A stretch of DNA of 64,000 bases from Streptomyces sp. HD. GTDB taxonomy: Bacteria > Actinomycetota > Actinomycetes > Streptomycetales > Streptomycetaceae. The position numbers and the translations under genes were made by a program. Location of the stretch: assembly GCF_028369295.1 (NCBI RefSeq), contig NZ_JAQMYP010000016.1, positions 62,001 through 126,000 of the forward strand. Reading direction: 5' to 3'. The notes under the pieces were generated by a model. That model saw nothing but the letters and a program-made list of their open reading frames with translations, was not told the DNA's origin and did no database searches. Shown here piece by piece: positions 9,018 through 17,944 of this stretch (within the stretch, counting starts at the first letter, position 1; every line of letters begins with the position of its first letter).

Positions 9018-10826
9018 ATGCGAACCAATCCCGAGCACGGCGTCCGACTGCCCGAGGCGGTGGCCGGCGAGCACGGCGCACTGCCGACGCTGATCGACCT
9101 GTGCCGCACTCGTGCGGCAGCCGAGCCCGACCGGAAGAACTTTGTGTTCCTGGGCGACGGTGTCGAGGAATCAGAATCACTGACCCTGGCCGAACTCGAC
9201 CGCCGGGCGCGGGCGGTCGCCGTGACGCTGCGACAGCAGGTTCCTGCCGCGCGCGCACGCGTGCTGCTGAGTTACCCGCCGGGACTGGACTTCCACGTCG
9301 CCTTCCTGGGCTGCATCTATGCCGGTCTGATTCCGGTGCCGGTGGCTCCGCTCGACGGGACGCGGAGCAATGCAAAATGGACTCGGGTGGAGTCGATTGC
9401 CGCGAGTTCCGAGCCCTCCCTGTTCCTGTCGACCGGCCCCGTGCTTGCCGCCGCGGAGCCCGTCCTCACCGACACCGACGGGCTCGCCCAACTCAACCGG
9501 GTGGCGACCGACGAAGTACGCCTGGACCTGGCCCAGGAGTGGACCCCACCGGTGGCCGCCGCCGAGATGGTCGCCTATCTGCAGTACTCCTCGGGATCGA
9601 CCGGCGTGCCGAAAGGCGTCGCGATCACTCACGGCAATGTGCTGAACAATCTGTCGTTGATATACGACAACACGCGTCGGTCTGCCGACGACGCCGGGCT
9701 GCCCCGACCGTCGGCGGTGTCGTGGCTGCCGCCGCACCACAACATGGGCCTCATCTGCAATGTCCTCGACCCCCTCTTCTCCGGCCGGGATGCCACCCTG
9801 CTGCCGACGATGACCTTCGTGCAGCGTCCGCTCACGTGGCTGCGGGCCATCTCCCGGCTCGGACGCGCGGACAGCTGCGCGCCGAACTTCGCCTACGACC
9901 TGTGCGTCCGCCGGGTGACGGACGCTCAGCGCCGGGAACTCGACCTCAGCCGCTGGGAGATGGCGCTGGTCGGAGGCGAGCCCGTCCGCTCCGATACGCT
10001 CGACCGCTTCAGCGCGGCATTCGCGGAGGCCGGCTTCCGGCGCGAGGCGCTGTCCCCCGCGTACGGCCTCGCCGAGGCGACAGTGATGGTCACGGCCGTA
10101 CCGGTCGGCCAGGCCCCGGAAGTCCTGCGGCTGGACTCCGAGTCGCTCGCCGCCGGAAAGGTGCGCCCAGTCGCGTCGGCACAGGACAGCCGGGAGTTGG
10201 TCGGCTGCGGCCCGATCCATCCGTTGAGCACGGCTATAAGCGTAGACCTGGAGACAGGCAAGCCCTGCGGGGAGGACGAGGTGGGTGAGATCTTCGTATC
10301 CGGCCCGAGCGTCGCAACGGGGTATCTGAACGCTCCCAAGGAGACTGCCGAGACCTTCATGGGGTCCATTCCCGACCAGCCGGGGGAGCGGTTTCTCCGT
10401 ACTGGTGACCTCGGATTCGTGCAGAACGGGGAGCTGTTCATCACCGGCCGGGCAAAGGATGTCATCATCATCGCCGGTGCCAACCACTACCCGCAGGACA
10501 TCGAGGCCACCGTTGAGGCCAGCCACCCGGCAGTCCGCGAGTTCGGTACCTGCGCGGTGTCGGTCGACGACGGCGCACACGAACGGCTCATCGTGCTCGC
10601 CGAGACGACGATGGCAGCCGGAGGCGAGACCGGTGATCAAGTGATCGCCCAGGAGATCAAGCAGGAGATCAGGCGCGCGGTCCATGCCGGACACCGCATC
10701 CAGGTACACGATGTCGTCCTCCTCAAGCCGGGGACGCTGCCGCTCACGACGACCGGCAAGCTGCAACGGCGCGACAGCCGGGACCGGTACCTCGGGGGTT
10801 CCTTCGAGGCGGCCCTCATCGAATGA
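9018..10826 (+). CDS. fatty acyl-AMP ligase, second copy
   Basis: The 602-aa product is a paralogue of the preceding ligase, colinear throughout. Its core motifs are nearer consensus: phosphate loop YSSGSTGVPKGV, AYGLAEATVMV, RTGDLG, GRAKDVIII and the catalytic Lys in TTTGKLQRRDSR. One deviation is WLPPHHNMGLI, where the usual HDMGL Asp is Asn. It would form acyl-adenylates for loading on a carrier protein, but no carrier protein, PKS or NRPS gene is encoded beside it. ATG 9018 follows TTGGAG with seven bases of spacing. A strong hairpin 22 bases after the stop ends the transcription unit. Confidence 0.92.
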   Translation: MRTNPEHGVRLPEAVAGEHGALPTLIDLCRTRAAAEPDRKNFVFLGDGVEESESLTLAELDRRARAVAVTLRQQVPAARARVLLSYPPGLDFHVAFLGCIYAGLIPVPVAPLDGTRSNAKWTRVESIAASSEPSLFLSTGPVLAAAEPVLTDTDGLAQLNRVATDEVRLDLAQEWTPPVAAAEMVAYLQYSSGSTGVPKGVAITHGNVLNNLSLIYDNTRRSADDAGLPRPSAVSWLPPHHNMGLICNVLDPLFSGRDATLLPTMTFVQRPLTWLRAISRLGRADSCAPNFAYDLCVRRVTDAQRRELDLSRWEMALVGGEPVRSDTLDRFSAAFAEAGFRREALSPAYGLAEATVMVTAVPVGQAPEVLRLDSESLAAGKVRPVASAQDSRELVGCGPIHPLSTAISVDLETGKPCGEDEVGEIFVSGPSVATGYLNAPKETAETFMGSIPDQPGERFLRTGDLGFVQNGELFITGRAKDVIIIAGANHYPQDIEATVEASHPAVREFGTCAVSVDDGAHERLIVLAETTMAAGGETGDQVIAQEIKQEIRRAVHAGHRIQVHDVVLLKPGTLPLTTTGKLQRRDSRDRYLGGSFEAALIE

Positions 10827-10847
10827 CGGTGCGTCCTCTGCGCATCC

Positions 10848-10881
10848 GGTGCCCTGGCGGGCCTTGCCCGGCCAGGGCACC
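10848..10881 (+). terminator. hairpin terminator after the FAAL pair
   Basis: GGTGCCCTGGC and GCCAGGGCACC form a perfect 11-bp stem with a 12-base loop, 22 bases after the second ligase stop. There is no T-run, as is common for Streptomyces terminators. Confidence 0.75.
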
Positions 10882-11094
10882 GTGCAGGTACGCCGACGCA
10901 GGATCCCGGCGCCGGGTAACCGGTGCCGGTCGGCACTCTGCGCTCAGGCCGCAGGCCCGTCCCTTCCTCCTTCAGCATGTGGTGATCGACATGCACCGGC
11001 GGTGTCGGTGTGTCTTGCAACGGCTAAACGCAGTGAGGTGAATCGGCGCTGCTGGTCATTCATGAGCCCCGTAAGCGGTAGCAGTCTCGGCAAG

Positions 11095-11136
11095 CCGTCG
11101 GCCGTGGGTTCGAGTCCCACCCGCCCCACCATTGCT
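11095..11136 (+). pseudogene. tRNA 3'-end relic (copy 1)
   Basis: A complete T-arm, GTGGG-TTCGAGT-CCCAC, is followed by an acceptor 3' strand CCGCCCC, A and CC. The matching 5' strand GGGGCGG and any anticodon arm are absent upstream, so this is only the 3' third of a tRNA gene, as left by tRNA-targeting integrases. The 42 bases recur with two mismatches at 36953-36994, and its core recurs at 32635 and 51715. The tRNA identity cannot be told from this part. Confidence 0.75.
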
Positions 11137-11142
11137 AAGTGT

Positions 11143-11180
11143 GCAGAAACCTTCTGACCTGCGGAAACGCCGGTTTTTGC
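11143..11180 (+). terminator. tRNA-tail hairpin
   Basis: GCAGAAACC and GGTTTTTGC pair with one G-T wobble around a loop containing CTGACCTGCGGAAACGC. The same loop sequence occurs in hairpins near 11610, 37015 and 37390, so it looks like the native terminator of the relic tRNA. Confidence 0.6.
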
Positions 11181-11299
11181 TAGTGGGCGGCGTGCAGCGG
11201 AAAGGTGCACGATGGTGCAGCGAACTGTGCTTCGTGTGCGTCCAGGGAGACGCTTTCATGGCTATGACCTGCGGTTCCTTCGCAGAGTTGCCGTGGGAG

Positions 11300-11445
11300 T
11301 GTCGATGCCCGGATCCCACGTCCGTCTACCGACCACTGCCGGTGCCGCTCAAGGGTGTCTCGCAGCTGCCAACTGCCCTGGGGAGACGATCCGATCCGCC
11401 GGACGGATGCTGATGCGGTTGTTCTCTCGTAGCGCCCAGTCATGG
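11300..11445 (-). pseudogene. IS5-family transposase N-terminal relic
   Basis: Read leftwards the DNA encodes ERTTASASVRRIGSS and then LRDTLERHRQWSVDG. The second part matches the N-terminal DUF4096-like part of IS5-family transposases (xxxYERHRRWxxDGTW). A longer relic of the same transposase lies at 37140-37380, also just after a tRNA relic. No start, catalytic domain or inverted repeats remain. Confidence 0.5.
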
Positions 11446-11558
11446 GGAAGCCGACCATGGAGGTGCAGGCCGATCCGGTCGCTGGGGGCGTGAGCCCAGG
11501 GGCGGCTGCGACTGCTTTCCGGCGTGTTGGTTCAGGCGGAAGAGCGTTGTCTTTCCGT

Positions 11559-11594
11559 GCAGATGTCAGGGGTTCGACTCCCCTAGGCTCCACC
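11559..11594 (+). pseudogene. tRNA-Ala 3'-end relic
   Basis: GCAGATGTC (anticodon-stem 3' strand and variable loop) is followed by the T-arm AGGGG-TTCGACT-CCCCT and the acceptor strand AGGCTCC, A, CC. This is the typical 3' half of actinobacterial tRNA-Ala, whose acceptor 5' strand would be GGGGCCT; that strand is missing. Some degenerate similarity extends upstream to about 11526. Confidence 0.7.
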
Positions 11595-11599
11595 TGTGA

Positions 11600-11639
11600 T
11601 AGCCCCTCTGACCTGTGAAAACGCGGATCAGAGGGGCTA
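11600..11639 (+). terminator. terminator after tRNA-Ala relic
   Basis: TAGCCCCTCTGA pairs perfectly with TCAGAGGGGCTA (12 bp, 16-base loop), six bases after the relic tRNA end. It shares its loop (CCTGTGAAAACGCGG) with the hairpin at 11143. Confidence 0.8.
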
Positions 11640-11663
11640 CTCTCGTGCTGACGGGATCTAGAG

Positions 11664-13121
11664 CCAATGCCGTTGCTCTACGCGTTCGCGGGTTGAGGTC
11701 GTTTGATGCGGACTGCTCGGGTGCCGGTGCGGGTGGGCTGGGGCCAGGTGTGATGTTCGGCCCGTTTGAGACGGTAGTTGGACATCTTGCGTTTGACGAC
11801 GCGCGGCTGGCTGCGCAGGCGTCTGTGCGGCAGGAGACGTTCGAGTAGGTCGTGCTGGAGCACGACGAGCGTTCTGACCAGCAGGTCAGGGGGAAAACTG
11901 CCCGGCGTGACGGTCACGCTGCGCCGGGTGGAGCGCAGGGCTTCGGTGAAGGAGATCCGGTCGGCATCCAGGCCCCGGGTTGCGGCGGTTCTCACCATCA
12001 GCTCGTGCAGCGCGTGGTGGACCAGCAGATGGGCCCAGATCTGTTGCAGGACGCCGTCGGGGGTTTTGCTGCTGAGCACGATGCGGGCTCCGCGTTGATG
12101 GGTCTTGAGCTCGGCGAAGACGGCTTCCGCCTCCCAGCGCTCTTGGTAGAGCGCGGCCAGCTGGCGGGCGGGACAGCGGCGGGCATCGAGCAGGCTGGTC
12201 ACCAGCCGGTAGTCCTCACCCTCACGGCCAGTGCCGTTGAGCTGGTGGGCCACCACCCGCACGATGACGGGAGCGGTCCGTGCGCGATCGGTCTGAGCGT
12301 GGATGCGGGAGAGCCAGGAGCCGTCCCGCACCTGCCGGTCGACGGGCAGGATGCGGTTGGCGGGCACCCGCCACGGCAGATCGGCGCCGCTGGCGGTGAA
12401 GGCCCGCCACAACGGCACGCCGAGGAACTCCCGGTCGGCCAGGACGAGTTGGCCCCGCCCGCAGGAGCGGGGCAGGTGGCCGACCAGGGTGACTTCGCCG
12501 GTGCGGCAGCCGGCCGGCTCGGCGTCCAGGACGAGGTGGGTGCCCACCTCGATCAGGCAGGCCATCCGCACCTGGGGAAAGCAGGACTTGTCGTGGCCGC
12601 GGGGGGTTGCCGGGGCCGCCGAAGGCGGCCTCGTTGGCCGGGCTGTCGGCGACGTCCCAGCAGGTGGCGTCCACCGCCAGCAGCCGCAGCCCGCGCCAGA
12701 AGCAGCCCGGGGTGGCCTGGGTGCCCATCGACTTTGAGGTCGTGGCGAACAGCACCCGCAGCGGCTCCGGACCCAGCCGCTGGCGGGCCCGAAACAGTGA
12801 CGACTTCGCCGGGATGTGCCACTTGCCCAGCAGACCCGCACCTCGCAGGCCCTCGACCAGGTGCCGCATCACGTCCAGATACGGCGCCGGGGAGAACAGG
12901 GCCAGCGCGAGCACGAAGTAGACCACCAGCCGGGCCGGCAGCAGGCGTCTACGCCGCTCCGCACGACCGCACGCGGCCACCACACGATCCACCAACCCCG
13001 GCGGATACACCCAGGTCAGCAGCCCTAACCCCGATAACTCACCGACATCTGCAGACACCCGCACCACCCCCGGGAGCACTGCACAGCAGCGTACGCCCAC
13101 GAGCTATTGCAACGGCATTGG
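11664..13121 (-). mobile_element. IS4-family insertion sequence, 1458 bp
   Basis: The element is bounded by perfect 13-bp inverted repeats, CCAATGCCGTTGC at 11664-11676 and its complement at 13109-13121. These are flanked by the direct repeat ATCTAGAG at 11656-11663 and 13122-13129, the target duplication. If the terminal CC is read as target, the duplication becomes 10 bp with 12-bp ends. It sits between a tRNA-Ala terminator on the left and an IS5 relic on the right. The intact duplication argues for recent insertion, although the transposase frame is broken. Confidence 0.88.
11678..13100 (-). pseudogene. IS4-family transposase, frameshifted
   Basis: The N-terminal frame (13100 to about 12600) encodes the IS4 N-terminal domain, GLVDRVVAACGRAERRRRLL, and the first catalytic Asp region LAVDATCWDVADS. 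The C-terminal frame (about 12600 to 11678) continues with LVLADREFLG and the YxxRWxxE motif, seen as LYQERWEAEAVFAELK. The two join at a G-run near 12600-12606, so a one-base slip separates the halves. A sequencing error or an inactivating mutation is likelier than programmed frameshifting, which is not typical of IS4. Confidence 0.85.
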
Positions 13122-13139
13122 ATCTAGAGCCCCTATTAA

Positions 13140-14109
13140 TCGGGGGTTGCAGGCGGTCTGTCTCCCCTGGGGCTCCCCTAGGCTCGTGTGGTGTCAGGGC
13201 GTCCGGATGAGCTCCCGGTGCTCCGACGAGCAGGCCACGCAGGAGGTGGGTGGCGCGGGCGGGGGTTGGTGCGGAGTTTGGTGAGGGCCCGCCAGTTCTT
13301 GAGGTGGGCGAAGCCGTGCTCGACGGGGCGCGTCCGGAGGCATGGACCCGGTTGGCCTCCTTCTGGCCGGTGGTGAGCTTGTCGGCGCGGGTGGCCTTGA
13401 AGCCGGTGACGACCACGGGGGTGTCGGGGGCGTCGTCCACGCCGACGTAGCCGAGGTCTGCGAGGGCCCCGAGGCCGACGGCGGGAAGGTGGGCCAGGAG
13501 GTGGTCGCGGCCGGGCCCGGCGGCCGAGATCCAGATCAGGCGGCCCGGCTCGTCGGTCAGGGCGAGGCAGTGCAGGCCGCGACGGTGGTGCTTGCCGGAG
13601 TAGTTAGGCCGGTCCGCTGTTCCGGTGCGGTGCTGGGTGGGGACGAGGGTGCCGTCGCCCAGCACCACTTCTCCGCCACACCTGCTGGATCAGCTCAGCC
13701 GTCGCGCGGTTTGTGCAGCCAGCCCCGGCCAGCCAGTCTGCTCAGCTTGCCTCGCAGCGGTTCCAGCTTGCCCCGCACGCCGGTGTCCAGCCCCAGCTCC
13801 TCGCTGACGTGCCGGACCGTGACCGGACCCGCGGCCTGCCTCACGACGACTGCCGGACGGTCGACGCGCGGGCGTAGCCGAATCTGACGTGCCCGGCCGG
13901 CTCGGCGTTGTGTCACCGGCCGGGGCAGTTGACGAGGTTGTCGGTGTCGCCGTCTCGATCGGTGACGTCGAGCATCCAGGGGCGGGTGCCGCCGAGGCTC
14001 CACTTGCCAGCCTCCAGGCCACGGCTCCTCAAGCCCGCGCGGGTCGGCGCGGTTATGGCTCGGCGTGGGTTGGGTGCTTCGCGGGGGTGTGGATGTCAGG
14101 GTGTGGGCG
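13140..14109 (-). pseudogene. decayed IS5-family transposase and associated debris
   Basis: Between 13668 and about 13240 the minus strand encodes a DDE_Tnp_4-type transposase part: LGDGTLVPTQHRTGTADRPN, HCLALTDEPGRLIWISAAGP, then ALADLGYVG. The C-terminal APVEHGFAHLKNWR segment is out of frame, showing at least one indel. Between about 13860 and 13695 another frame encodes RHVSEELGLDTGVRGKLEPL, a small helix-turn-helix-like unit found next to actinobacterial transposases. No inverted repeats are evident. The last 200 bases before 14109 hold nothing recognisable. Confidence 0.6.
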
Positions 14110-15654
14110 TCAGGCTGTTGCGAGGACATTGGTCAAGGCGATCAGGGTGTGGGTGTTCGCGAGTTCTGGAAAGTCGTAGGGGATGGGGCGAGGCCCGACT
14201 TGGTCGGGTGGGGAGGCGAAGGTGCCGTCGTTGCGCCGCTGGCCGATGAGGTAGTGGAGGCCACGGTTGATCGAACTGGGCTGGCGGCTGTGGCGGTTGA
14301 TGACGGGGAGGGCCTGGGCAGTTGAGAGTAGGTCGCTGGCGTGACCGGGCTGGTGTCCCCAGCCGCCGTCGGGGTTCTGGGCGGTTTCAAGAAATGTGGT
14401 GGCTTTGTTGATTGCTTGGGTGATGCGGGCGGCGCGGCGCTGGCCGGGGAACGTGAAACGTTGTGCGTCGTCGAGGGCGTCGATGACGTGGAGGATGACG
14501 GCCGAGGCGCTCAGGGTCCAGCTCAGATCGAAGCTTCCGTCGCGGTGCTGTGCCTGGAGGATGTAGTCGAGTGAGCGGTTCAGTGTTGGAGTGTGGTGCG
14601 GCCAGTCTGGTGACAGGGCGATGATTGCTTCGGCGGTGAGTTCGACTTCGGGTTGGTGTCCTTTGACGTAAGTGGGGAAACCCCCGTCGGGGTCTGCGAT
14701 GCGTTCCAGGTATCGGCGTGCGTTGTGAAGGTGGGGGCGGTGCGCTGCCGGGCCGAGTATGCGGAGGAATGCGATGCATTTGCAGGTGTCGTCGACGTCG
14801 GTCTGGGTGGTCGTGCGGGTGTAGCCCCAACCGCCGTCGCGTTGCTGGGTCTGTGTGATGAAGCGTCCCATCTTGGCTAGGGCGGGATGGCTCAGACCTG
14901 CCGCCTCGGCGATGGCGGCTCCCGCAAGCGCGGTGCCCCAGATCTCCTGTTCTGTACAGAAGGGGATGCCGCCGTCCGGGTTCATCGTCTGCACCAGGGC
15001 TGTGATACCGGCCCGGATGACATCGCTGTGCATTTGGGAGGCGTGGAGGGCGTGCAGCGCGACTAGGTGGACGAGTAGATGCCCCTCCCAGACGCGGCCT
15101 TGGTGCTCCTGGAGAAGCTGCACCAGGTAGGCGAGATCGGCGTGGTCGGGTGCTCCGCCGCAGCTAGAAGCGTGCAAGATCTTTATTGCGCAGAGGAGTG
15201 CGTCAGTCCACCGCGCTTGATCGCCGTAGCGAAGCGTTGCTGGATCGGTCGATAGCGTTCGCGTATCGAGCGGGACTGCCCCAAGGATTGCAAATAGGGT
15301 GTTAAGCAGCAGATACTTCCGCTCCCCGGTGAAGTGCTGGAAGCCGCGGAGATATTCTTCGAGCTGCTGGCGCCCGCTGTCGTCGCACAACGCCGCTGCC
15401 TTCGCCTGGGCTTCGAGGAAGGTGTCGGGGTGGCTGTCGAGAAGGTAACGGCGGAGCCTTTGCTGAACATCCAGGTGGGTGCGGTTCCTGTCGAGCAGGA
15501 CGAGCAGTAGCGCGGATTCCAGCATACGGCTGCCGCATTGATCGCGAATGTAGCCGGCCTCGCTGAGCAGAGCCGCGTGGTGCGTCACGAGCTGATGCTG
15601 GATGGAGCGGCATTCGACGAGGAGGGCGGCGGGCATAGCGGTCGTTGTCTTCAT
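14110..15654 (-). CDS. class II diterpene cyclase (copalyl-type)
   Basis: The 514-aa product has an alpha-barrel prenyltransferase/squalene-cyclase repeat fold with repeated xDGGxG/F motifs (QQRDGGWG, NPDGGI, DPDGGFPTY, HRDGSFDLSW, NPDGGWG). It carries the class II protonation motif DxDD as DVDDT at residues 286-289. Bacterial enzymes of this length protonate GGPP to a labdane- or copalyl-type diphosphate; the exact product cannot be told from sequence. ATG 15654 is chosen because AAGGAG lies six bases upstream; the frame is open to 15681. It is the last gene of the six-gene leftward operon, 86 bases after the class I synthase, and presumably provides that enzyme's substrate. Confidence 0.87.
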   Translation of the reverse strand: MKTTTAMPAALLVECRSIQHQLVTHHAALLSEAGYIRDQCGSRMLESALLLVLLDRNRTHLDVQQRLRRYLLDSHPDTFLEAQAKAAALCDDSGRQQLEEYLRGFQHFTGERKYLLLNTLFAILGAVPLDTRTLSTDPATLRYGDQARWTDALLCAIKILHASSCGGAPDHADLAYLVQLLQEHQGRVWEGHLLVHLVALHALHASQMHSDVIRAGITALVQTMNPDGGIPFCTEQEIWGTALAGAAIAEAAGLSHPALAKMGRFITQTQQRDGGWGYTRTTTQTDVDDTCKCIAFLRILGPAAHRPHLHNARRYLERIADPDGGFPTYVKGHQPEVELTAEAIIALSPDWPHHTPTLNRSLDYILQAQHRDGSFDLSWTLSASAVILHVIDALDDAQRFTFPGQRRAARITQAINKATTFLETAQNPDGGWGHQPGHASDLLSTAQALPVINRHSRQPSSINRGLHYLIGQRRNDGTFASPPDQVGPRPIPYDFPELANTHTLIALTNVLATA

Positions 15655-15740
15655 TTCTATCTCCTTGGCGGTGCAGGTCATGCCATGCGGGCCGATCGTC
15701 GCTGATTCCGATCGTCAATCCGCAGGGAGTGAAGTCGTGG

Positions 15741-16829
15741 TCATGCTCCCGGCGCCTCCGCTGCGGCCCCAACTGCCCACCACCAGGCGATCGATGGAAT
15801 CGGCAACGGTTCGGGAGAATCGTCACTGGGGGTGTCCCGCCATCCTGTGCTGCAGAATGCGCGGCTGCCGCCGCTGAGCCCGTCGAGGTACACATACCGA
15901 TCCGTGTTCAGGCACCAGTCCAGTAGGCCGCGGATGTAGTGGCCCAGGCTCTGCAAGTACCGGCCGGTCGACGGGTCCCCTTCGGCCATGACCTCCTCGC
16001 GCAGACGAAGGAAACGGCACATGACTCGGTCACGCATGCCAACCGCCGCCCTCAGCGCCCGATCGCTGGGATACCCATAGGTGTTGCGGACGACGTCGAT
16101 CAGATTATGGCCGTCGCTGCTGCGGTGGCTTTCCTTGGCGTAGGAGAAGATATCGGTGTCCCACACGCCCAGCGAGGTGGCCATCTCCGTCAGGGCCCGG
16201 ATCCGCCGGTCTTCCCAGACTGCCGAGGGCAGATCGATTCCCTCAGCGATATGAGGGAGCATGACAACAGCCCGCGTGCCGCCCGCGTGCAAGCTAATGA
16301 ACGCATAGTCGCTCAAGTTCGGTGTCAGCTGTCGCGCGATATTGCCGGCCCTGTAGGTCTCGACGAAGAAGTAGCCGCGCATCGCCTCCACCCAGCGGCC
16401 CACCTGTACGGGAGTGGCTACAGCACCCAAACGCAACCGAATGTCCCGCAGCGCCTCTGCGAAGGGATCGTTCCGGGCAGGGGACTCGGGGGTCTCGATG
16501 ACGCGCTGCAGCCGGGCCATAACCTCAATCAGTTCGCCCGGTCGACTACCCAGGGGACTCTCATCACAAATGTCGTCGAAGGCGAACACCCACACGGCAA
16601 GGTCACTGGCTACCTGTACCGCAGCCTGGTCGCCACGGGGGATGATGAGCCCAGCTACTCCACCCATCCCTGCTTCCAGCCGGTCGCGTTGTTTCTGTTC
16701 TTTGCAGAGATTGAACCTCGCAAGGAACTCGACCGAGCATGCATCGATCTCGGCAGCTTGGGGATGGATCAGTGGCGCGATCGGGCAATAGTAGGCAGGG
16801 ATTTGCAGCAGGGGTGTTGCGGCGCCCAT
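15741..16829 (-). CDS. class I terpene synthase
   Basis: The 362-aa product has the bacterial class I cyclase fold. The first metal motif is FAFDDICDE (residues 83-90, DDxxD). The second motif region reads WDTDIFSYAKE, so the NSE triad has Thr in place of the first Asn (T225, S229, E233). A late TDRYV supplies the usual Arg-Tyr pair. In this operon it most likely ionises the diphosphate made by the class II cyclase to a finished diterpene. ATG 16829 is preferred because AGGAGG lies five bases upstream; a GTG at 16925 overlaps the ispH stop and would add 32 residues. Confidence 0.88.
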   Translation of the reverse strand: MGAATPLLQIPAYYCPIAPLIHPQAAEIDACSVEFLARFNLCKEQKQRDRLEAGMGGVAGLIIPRGDQAAVQVASDLAVWVFAFDDICDESPLGSRPGELIEVMARLQRVIETPESPARNDPFAEALRDIRLRLGAVATPVQVGRWVEAMRGYFFVETYRAGNIARQLTPNLSDYAFISLHAGGTRAVVMLPHIAEGIDLPSAVWEDRRIRALTEMATSLGVWDTDIFSYAKESHRSSDGHNLIDVVRNTYGYPSDRALRAAVGMRDRVMCRFLRLREEVMAEGDPSTGRYLQSLGHYIRGLLDWCLNTDRYVYLDGLSGGSRAFCSTGWRDTPSDDSPEPLPIPSIAWWWAVGAAAEAPGA

Positions 16830-16921
16830 GCCGGCCTCCTGCGAGTGAGGGGCTGTCTGGTCAGAACTCACAAGTCCACCTCTATTTATGAGGTCTTGAG
16901 CATTGACACGTGAGGAAGAAT

Positions 16922-17944
16922 TCACAGTCCATCTGTCCTGCCCTCCGCTGAAGCGATCTCGGATGCCGGAAGAGAGGGGTGCACTGCGCTCGCAGATGGA
17001 GCCATCTGCCGGGGCAGGGTGAAGCGCTGGTGCTCTTCGACTGTTTTGACGATCTCAGCCTCCGCGTAGCCGTGCTGTGCCAGCCGGTCGAGAACCTGCT
17101 CCACGAGTACCTCGGGAACGGAGGCGCCGGAGGTGACCCCGACCGTCGTCACCGCGTCCAGCCAGGCCGTATCGATCTCCTCCACGCAGTCGACCAGGTA
17201 CGCCGCGCCGGCGCCCGCTTGCTCGGCGACCTCGACCAGGCGCTGGGAGTTGGAGGAGTTGCGCGAGCCGACCACGATCACCAGCTCCGCGAGTTCCGCG
17301 ATCTCTTTGACGGCCTGCTGACGGTTCTGGGTGGCGTAGCAGATGTCGTGGCTCGGGGGCGAGATCAGCTGTGGGAGCTTCTCCTTGAGGGCGGCGACGG
17401 TCTCCATCGTCTCGTCCACGGACAGCGTGGTCTGGGAGAGCCACACGACCTTCGAGCTGTCGCGGACCTTGACTCCGGCGACGTCGTCCGGGCTGTCGAC
17501 GAGGGTGATCCGGTCGGGGGCCTCTCCTAGGGTGCCGATGACCTCTTCGTGCCCGTCGTGGCCGATCAGCAGGATGTCGTAGCCTTCACGTGCGTAGCGG
17601 ACGGCTTCCTTGTGGACCTTGGTGACCAGGGGGCAGGTCGCGTCGATCGCCAGGAGGCGGCGGGCTTTCGACTCGTGGCGCACGGCGGGGGCAACTCCGT
17701 GCGCGGAGAACAGCACGACCGTGCCCTCGGGCACGTCGCAGACATCCTCAACAAAGACCGCGCCCTTGTGCTCCAAGGCCTTGACGACGTACGTGTTATG
17801 GACGATCTCGTGGCGTACGTACACCGGCGCCCCGTACATCTCCAGGGCTTTTTCGACGGCCTGGATGGCGCGGACGACGCCGGCGCAGAAGCCGCGCGGG
17901 GCTGCGAGCAGCACACTCTTGCGGGCGGATGATGCTTTGCTCAT
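16922..17944 (-). CDS. ispH: 4-hydroxy-3-methylbut-2-enyl diphosphate reductase
   Basis: The 340-aa product is the last MEP-pathway enzyme, converting HMBPP to IPP and DMAPP with a [4Fe-4S] cluster. The three cluster cysteines are visible at C20 (PRGFCAGV), C104 (DATCPLV) and C202 (DICYATQN), together with VRHEIVHN, SAHGV and GSRNSSNS. The fold is complete; the C-terminal tail of about 30 residues is variable. It overlaps the GGPP synthase stop by four bases (ATGA), so translation is coupled. As a member of the diterpene operon it is probably a dedicated second copy alongside a housekeeping ispH elsewhere. Confidence 0.96.
   Translation of the reverse strand: MSKASSARKSVLLAAPRGFCAGVVRAIQAVEKALEMYGAPVYVRHEIVHNTYVVKALEHKGAVFVEDVCDVPEGTVVLFSAHGVAPAVRHESKARRLLAIDATCPLVTKVHKEAVRYAREGYDILLIGHDGHEEVIGTLGEAPDRITLVDSPDDVAGVKVRDSSKVVWLSQTTLSVDETMETVAALKEKLPQLISPPSHDICYATQNRQQAVKEIAELAELVIVVGSRNSSNSQRLVEVAEQAGAGAAYLVDCVEEIDTAWLDAVTTVGVTSGASVPEVLVEQVLDRLAQHGYAEAEIVKTVEEHQRFTLPRQMAPSASAVHPSLPASEIASAEGRTDGL

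Noticed and set aside
11095..11136. Complete tRNA gene
   Set aside because: The T-arm and acceptor 3' strand are present, but no complementary 5' strand GGGGCGG or anticodon arm could be found within 90 bases upstream. The same holds for the copies at 32.6, 37.0 and 51.7 kb.
10944..11593. Leftward ORFs with VGLEPTADGL and RGVEPLTSARK peptides
   Set aside because: These are antisense readings of tRNA 3' ends and their tails, a well-known source of false hypothetical proteins; there is no ribosome binding site or family.
12590..12620. Programmed frameshift in the IS4-family transposase
   Set aside because: IS4 elements do not normally use frameshifting and no stimulatory structure is evident; a mutation or sequencing slip at the G-run is simpler.
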